DNA of 64,000 nt from Nepenthes gracilis (Eukaryota; Streptophyta; Magnoliopsida; Caryophyllales; Nepenthaceae): positions 5,405,045 to 5,469,044 of the forward strand of contig BSYO01000016.1 of NCBI GenBank assembly GCA_033239525.1. The letters are read 5' to 3'. A program made the translations under genes and the position numbers. The stretch's first letter is position 1, and every line of letters starts with the position of its first letter. The notes beneath the pieces were generated by a model. It made no database searches. It saw nothing but the letters and a program-made list of their open reading frames with translations, and was not told the DNA's origin. This document shows, piece by piece, positions 60,497-64,000 of the stretch.

Positions 60497-61900
60497 CTAT
60501 TGTAAATTTACGACCTTAAAACCTCTCGATGGCGTTGCAGACTTGCCATAAGTCTTCCCCGCATTTCTCAAGTTGCCTTGTTGTCAAGTAATCCCTTCCA
60601 TTGAGCTAGGTATTGGGCATAATTTGGGACCCCCACATTGCCTTATGACACAATTAATCATGATGTCCTCAACTTCCTTGTCATATGAAGTCGTGGTCAC
60701 AAGTGGGGCTCTATGAGACTTGCCACAGATAGGGTCCTCCATGTCTACATGATAAGGTTTGAGGAAGCTTGCATGGAAGATCGGGTGGATGTAGAATTTT
60801 GATGGAAACTCCACTTGATAGGACATCTTCCCTACCTTCTTCTTCATAGAATGTGGTCACTTGTCTTTATATACCTGTTTGAATGATCTGAATTGCCGAG
60901 ATAGAAGCTTCATCATGACTAGGTCTCCCACTTTGAACTCCAATGGCCCCCAATGCAAATCCATCCACTTCATTTTTTTTTTTGGAAGACTTGATTAGTT
61001 AAACACTAGCAATGTGTATGGTTCATTCCACCCTCTAGCAAATTTGTAGGTTAAAGAGCTAGAACATGTATATCCTATTGACACCAATCGAAGAGAAAGG
61101 GGTTGATGTCCTAAAACAATTTTGAACAAGCTTTGTTGTGTAGCTTTACTCCTTTGTATGTTATAAGAAAATTGTGTCCTATCAAGGAGTTTTGCCTAAT
61201 CTCACTGATTAGCACCAATAAAAAGTTGTAAGTATGACTCCAATAAGTCATTTGCCCATTTCGTCTAAAACTTATTTGACCGTATGACTTTGAATAGTAT
61301 TCTCCAAAACTTATTTGAGAAGCATGGGTCACAGTCACTGATTATGCTCCAAGGAAGACGTTAATACTTCATCACATACTTGAATAATCGACAAGTGGCT
61401 TCCTCGACAATGTAGTCTCATGGGGTAGGAATGAAGATGCCATACTTTTAGAATCAGTATATCATAACCATGATAGAACTGCTTCCCTCTAACTTAAGAA
61501 GTGGTGAAATAAAGTCCACACTCATACTTTCCCAATGTCACTCTAGGATTGGAAGAGGCTCTAGTAAACCCATGGGTCATTGTTGCACACCTTGTATTGT
61601 TCTCATATAATACATATATATAGCTCTCCATATCATCCTACATTCGAGGCAAATAGTATGCCTCTTCTAATAGTACCATCATGTGTTGCATTCTTGGATG
61701 CCAGACCACTTGGAGTTATGACATTCCTTCATTAACTCAATTTGAAGATTTTCCTACTTTGGCACATAGATGAGGTTGCCCATCGTGTTTAGTAGCTATT
61801 AATGTCCTAGAATCGGCAGGTCATGCATTCTTTAGCCATTTCTACTAATCTCGTGGCTCATGAGTCATATGCCAATTCTTCCCTTATACAATAAAGCAGG
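60497..61900 (-). pseudogene. Chromovirus integrase with chromodomain tail
   Basis: C-terminal pol of the right-hand element. The clean part is 60584-60847: KKKVGKMSYQVEFPSKFYIH, PIFHASFLKPYH, GKSHRAPLVTTTSYDKEVED, the integrase tail leading into a chromodomain-like segment. Upstream, with frame changes, are KVGDLVMMKLLSRQF (about 60900) and core-end text LLESYLQLFIGANQ and LLDRTQFSYNIQRSKAT (about 61130-61250). A poly(T) tract at 60975 breaks the text. Stops throughout. Confidence 0.85.
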
Positions 61901-62460
61901 TTATATCGGGGTCAGCTTATTGGTGAGTGTGATCTTATGACTTAATGCATAGGTGACGACATTGGTTCTACTCCACTTGTATACCATATCATAATCAAAT
62001 TCTGCCAAGAAGTATTGCTATTGAGCTTGTTTGGGACTTATTTGTTGTTGGAAGTAACTAGTCACCTTGTATTCGTTTGGATGATGAACTTAATTCCCTG
62101 CAAGTAGTATCTCCAAACTTGTAAGCAATATTTGATGGTGGTCATATCCATATTGTGCATTGGGTACTGCCTCTCCATGTCAATAAACTTGTATCTCTGT
62201 TAAGCAATAGGATGCTCACCCTACATTAGCACTCCGTCGATGGCAAGATTGGAGGCATCTGAATAGACTTCAAAAAGTTTGAAGTAGTTAGGCAATGCAA
62301 TGACCAACTCCTCCAACACTACACACTTTAGGCCCTTGAAAGCATCATTGCATGCTTGTGTCCACTCCCATGTTGCCTTCTTATTCAATAGATTCATCAA
62401 TAGAGTGGCCCTTACCAAGTAGCCATAGACGGTACACTAATAGTAGTTCACCAATCCAAG
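61901..62460 (-). pseudogene. Chromovirus RNase H
   Basis: Minus-strand open part 62221-62418 reads ATWEWTQACNDAFKGLK, then FEVYSDASNLAIDGVLM, with the first catalytic D in YSDAS. RYKFIDMERQYPMHNMDM and YYLQGIKFIIQTN follow with two or more stops. RNase H removes the RNA strand during reverse transcription. Confidence 0.87.
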
Positions 62461-63200
62461 GAATGATCGTATCTCGGAGACATTTTTTGGAGCTTCCACT
62501 CTTAGATAGCATGTATCTTAGCATCATCCATATGAATCTTTCCTCTTTGTATGCAATCTCTTAAAAAGATCACCTCATCTTGGGCAAACAAGTACTTCTC
62601 TAGTTTGACATAGAGCACGTTATCTCTGAGCACCTAGGAGATTGACCATAAATTTTCTGCGTGGTTTTGTTGAGATTCAATATACACCACAATATCATCC
62701 AAGTGTCCCATGAAAAACTTGTCTAAGAAGGAATTCATCAAAGTACAAAAAGTAGTCAGGATATTAATCAATCAAAAAGGTATGAGTAAGAATTCAAAAG
62801 AGTCATACCTCATCACACATGTCATCTTTGGCTTGTCTCCTTTGGTGATCCAAACCTGCCAATACCCTAATCGTAGGTCCATCTTGGTAAATAACCATTC
62901 TCTTCCAAACCGATTGAAGAGATTCGCCACCAAAAAGAATGGGTACTTGTTCTTTACTATTAACTTGTTTAGTTTCTGGTAGTCAATACATATTTGAAGA
63001 CTCCTGCCATGTTTCTTCAAAGGCTGAATAAACCCAACATCAAAGAACTCTTTAAATCGCCTCTTTAACTCCTTCAACTCTGGTGGAGCAATGCAGTAGT
63101 GTCCTATGGTTGGCAGTTTAGCTACAAGCTCTAGCTTGATAAGATGGCCAACTTTACTCCTAGGTGGGAGTTTCTTTAGCAGTTCTGGCGGCATCACATC
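62461..63200 (-). pseudogene. Chromovirus reverse transcriptase
   Basis: Open from 63197 to 62772: MMPPELLKKLPPRSKVGHLI, ELKELKRRFKEFFDVGFIQP, CIDYQKLNKLIVKNKYP, FTKMDLRLGYWQVWI and RYDSFEFLLIPF. The catalytic loop further on reads HLDDIVVY (about 62680-62700), H in place of the usual Y. Then VLYVKLEKYLFAQDEVIF (about 62590-62640). A stop splits it near 62770. Confidence 0.9.
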
Positions 63201-64000
63201 TCAATGTTTGTTAAGCACTCTCATGATGTCTTCTGGTAACTTGAGGTAGTTTAATTCCTCTCGATCTTCTTTTAGTGTCGCCAAATGTCTCCTCTCCCTG
63301 CTTGATGCCCTTAGAGAAATGCAAAGCTGAGGGCATACATGCTTCCATCTTCTCCTACACGATAGGTGTAGAAAAGTACTCTTGTCCCATTGAAATTTGC
63401 AGGAAACTGTTACTTGAGAATGATAGGGGCATTGCCTTGCTGATAAGCTCAATACCAAACAATATCCTATAGTCATCAATGGGAACCACAATCAAGTGCA
63501 CAGTGCCCTTCTACTCCCCCAGGTGGAAAGGGACACAATGTGCCACACCTTCAATAGATTGCGACGAAGAGTTGACGGTCTCCATCCATCCTGGCTCATT
63601 GGTGTGCTATAATCCCAATCGCATTATGCAAAGTACTCATGTCAACTAGTGCCTTGGTGATCACTTTATTCAACTTGGCTTCCATGAACATCAAGTTTTA
63701 CCCCTTGGTTTGTCTTGTGTCATTGGTGCTTTGTTAGCCTTTGCCTCTATATTGGCTGTGCTGGAGATCAAATTTAACAACAACATCGATTCCATGAGCA
63801 CTTCTTTTGGCATCTTCTCCTCATAGGCTAAGAATATGACATTGAGTTGCTTCTATTAAGGATAATGCCAAACATAGTGCTTACTGCCACAAAGGAAGCA
63901 CTCTGGTGCATTAGACTTCCCTTTTTCCTTCTCTTTTATCTCCATAGGTAGGTAGCTTACTTCCATTGTATAAGGGTTTGTCTTCTCCATATTGCTAGAT
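63201..64000 (-). pseudogene. Chromovirus protease and gag end, cut by window
   Basis: Text just before RT (ATLKEDREELNYLKLPEDIM, 63201-63290) is the usual protease-RT linker. Beyond it VHLIVVPIDDYRILFGIELI (about 63430-63490) is the protease end. 63640-64000 holds decayed gag/protease, with a possible CCHC remnant near 63880-63900 (ECFLCGSKHYV). The element continues past the window. Confidence 0.72.

Overview
The window reads as nuclear DNA of a flowering plant, probably a eudicot; the species cannot be told from it. It is AT-rich, has one intron-bearing NAC transcription-factor gene with plant splice sites, and is otherwise mostly plant-type LTR retrotransposons (Ty3/gypsy and Ty1/copia), L1-type LINEs and MITEs. 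No tRNA, rRNA, CRISPR array or operon was found. Most element genes carry stops, frameshifts and C-to-T changes, so this looks like old, silenced repeat DNA around a gene.

Layout. 1-4034: a Ty3 integrase fragment, then the degraded gag, PBS-like site and 1.27-kb 5' LTR of a minus-strand element (element C). 4035-9108: AT-rich, with one MITE and one dispersed repeat. 9109-13213: a bounded LTR element on the plus strand (element A, TSD ATTTT), with tandem repeats but no pol. 13214-20960: mostly non-coding, with a copia-like solo LTR (TSD ATTAC), a Mutator-like MITE (10-bp TSD) and two tiny LINE tails. 20965-24508: the NAC gene (3 exons, 324 aa) with TATA box, poly(A) signal and a MITE in intron 1. 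25197-47476: one decayed copia element split by a stack of later insertions: a LINE, a Tekay/Del-like gypsy element (itself carrying a second LINE), an LTR-like block, and two micro-LINE tails. 47477-50700: two solo LTRs with perfect TSDs. 51058-58810: LTR copies of one family in opposite orientations, holding element B (53307-57676, minus strand), a pol-less relative of A and C with a 1.1-kb minisatellite in one LTR. 59347-64000: short LTRs (one split by a LINE) and the decayed pol of a minus-strand chromovirus running off the right edge.

The only gene likely to serve the plant is the NAC factor. The rest records successive transposition, and reading frames resuming across insertions give their relative order. 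The most distinctive signal is a set of extremely short LINE insertions, down to 8 nt of LINE 3' end plus a poly(A) tail, each flanked by an 11-16 bp target-site duplication.
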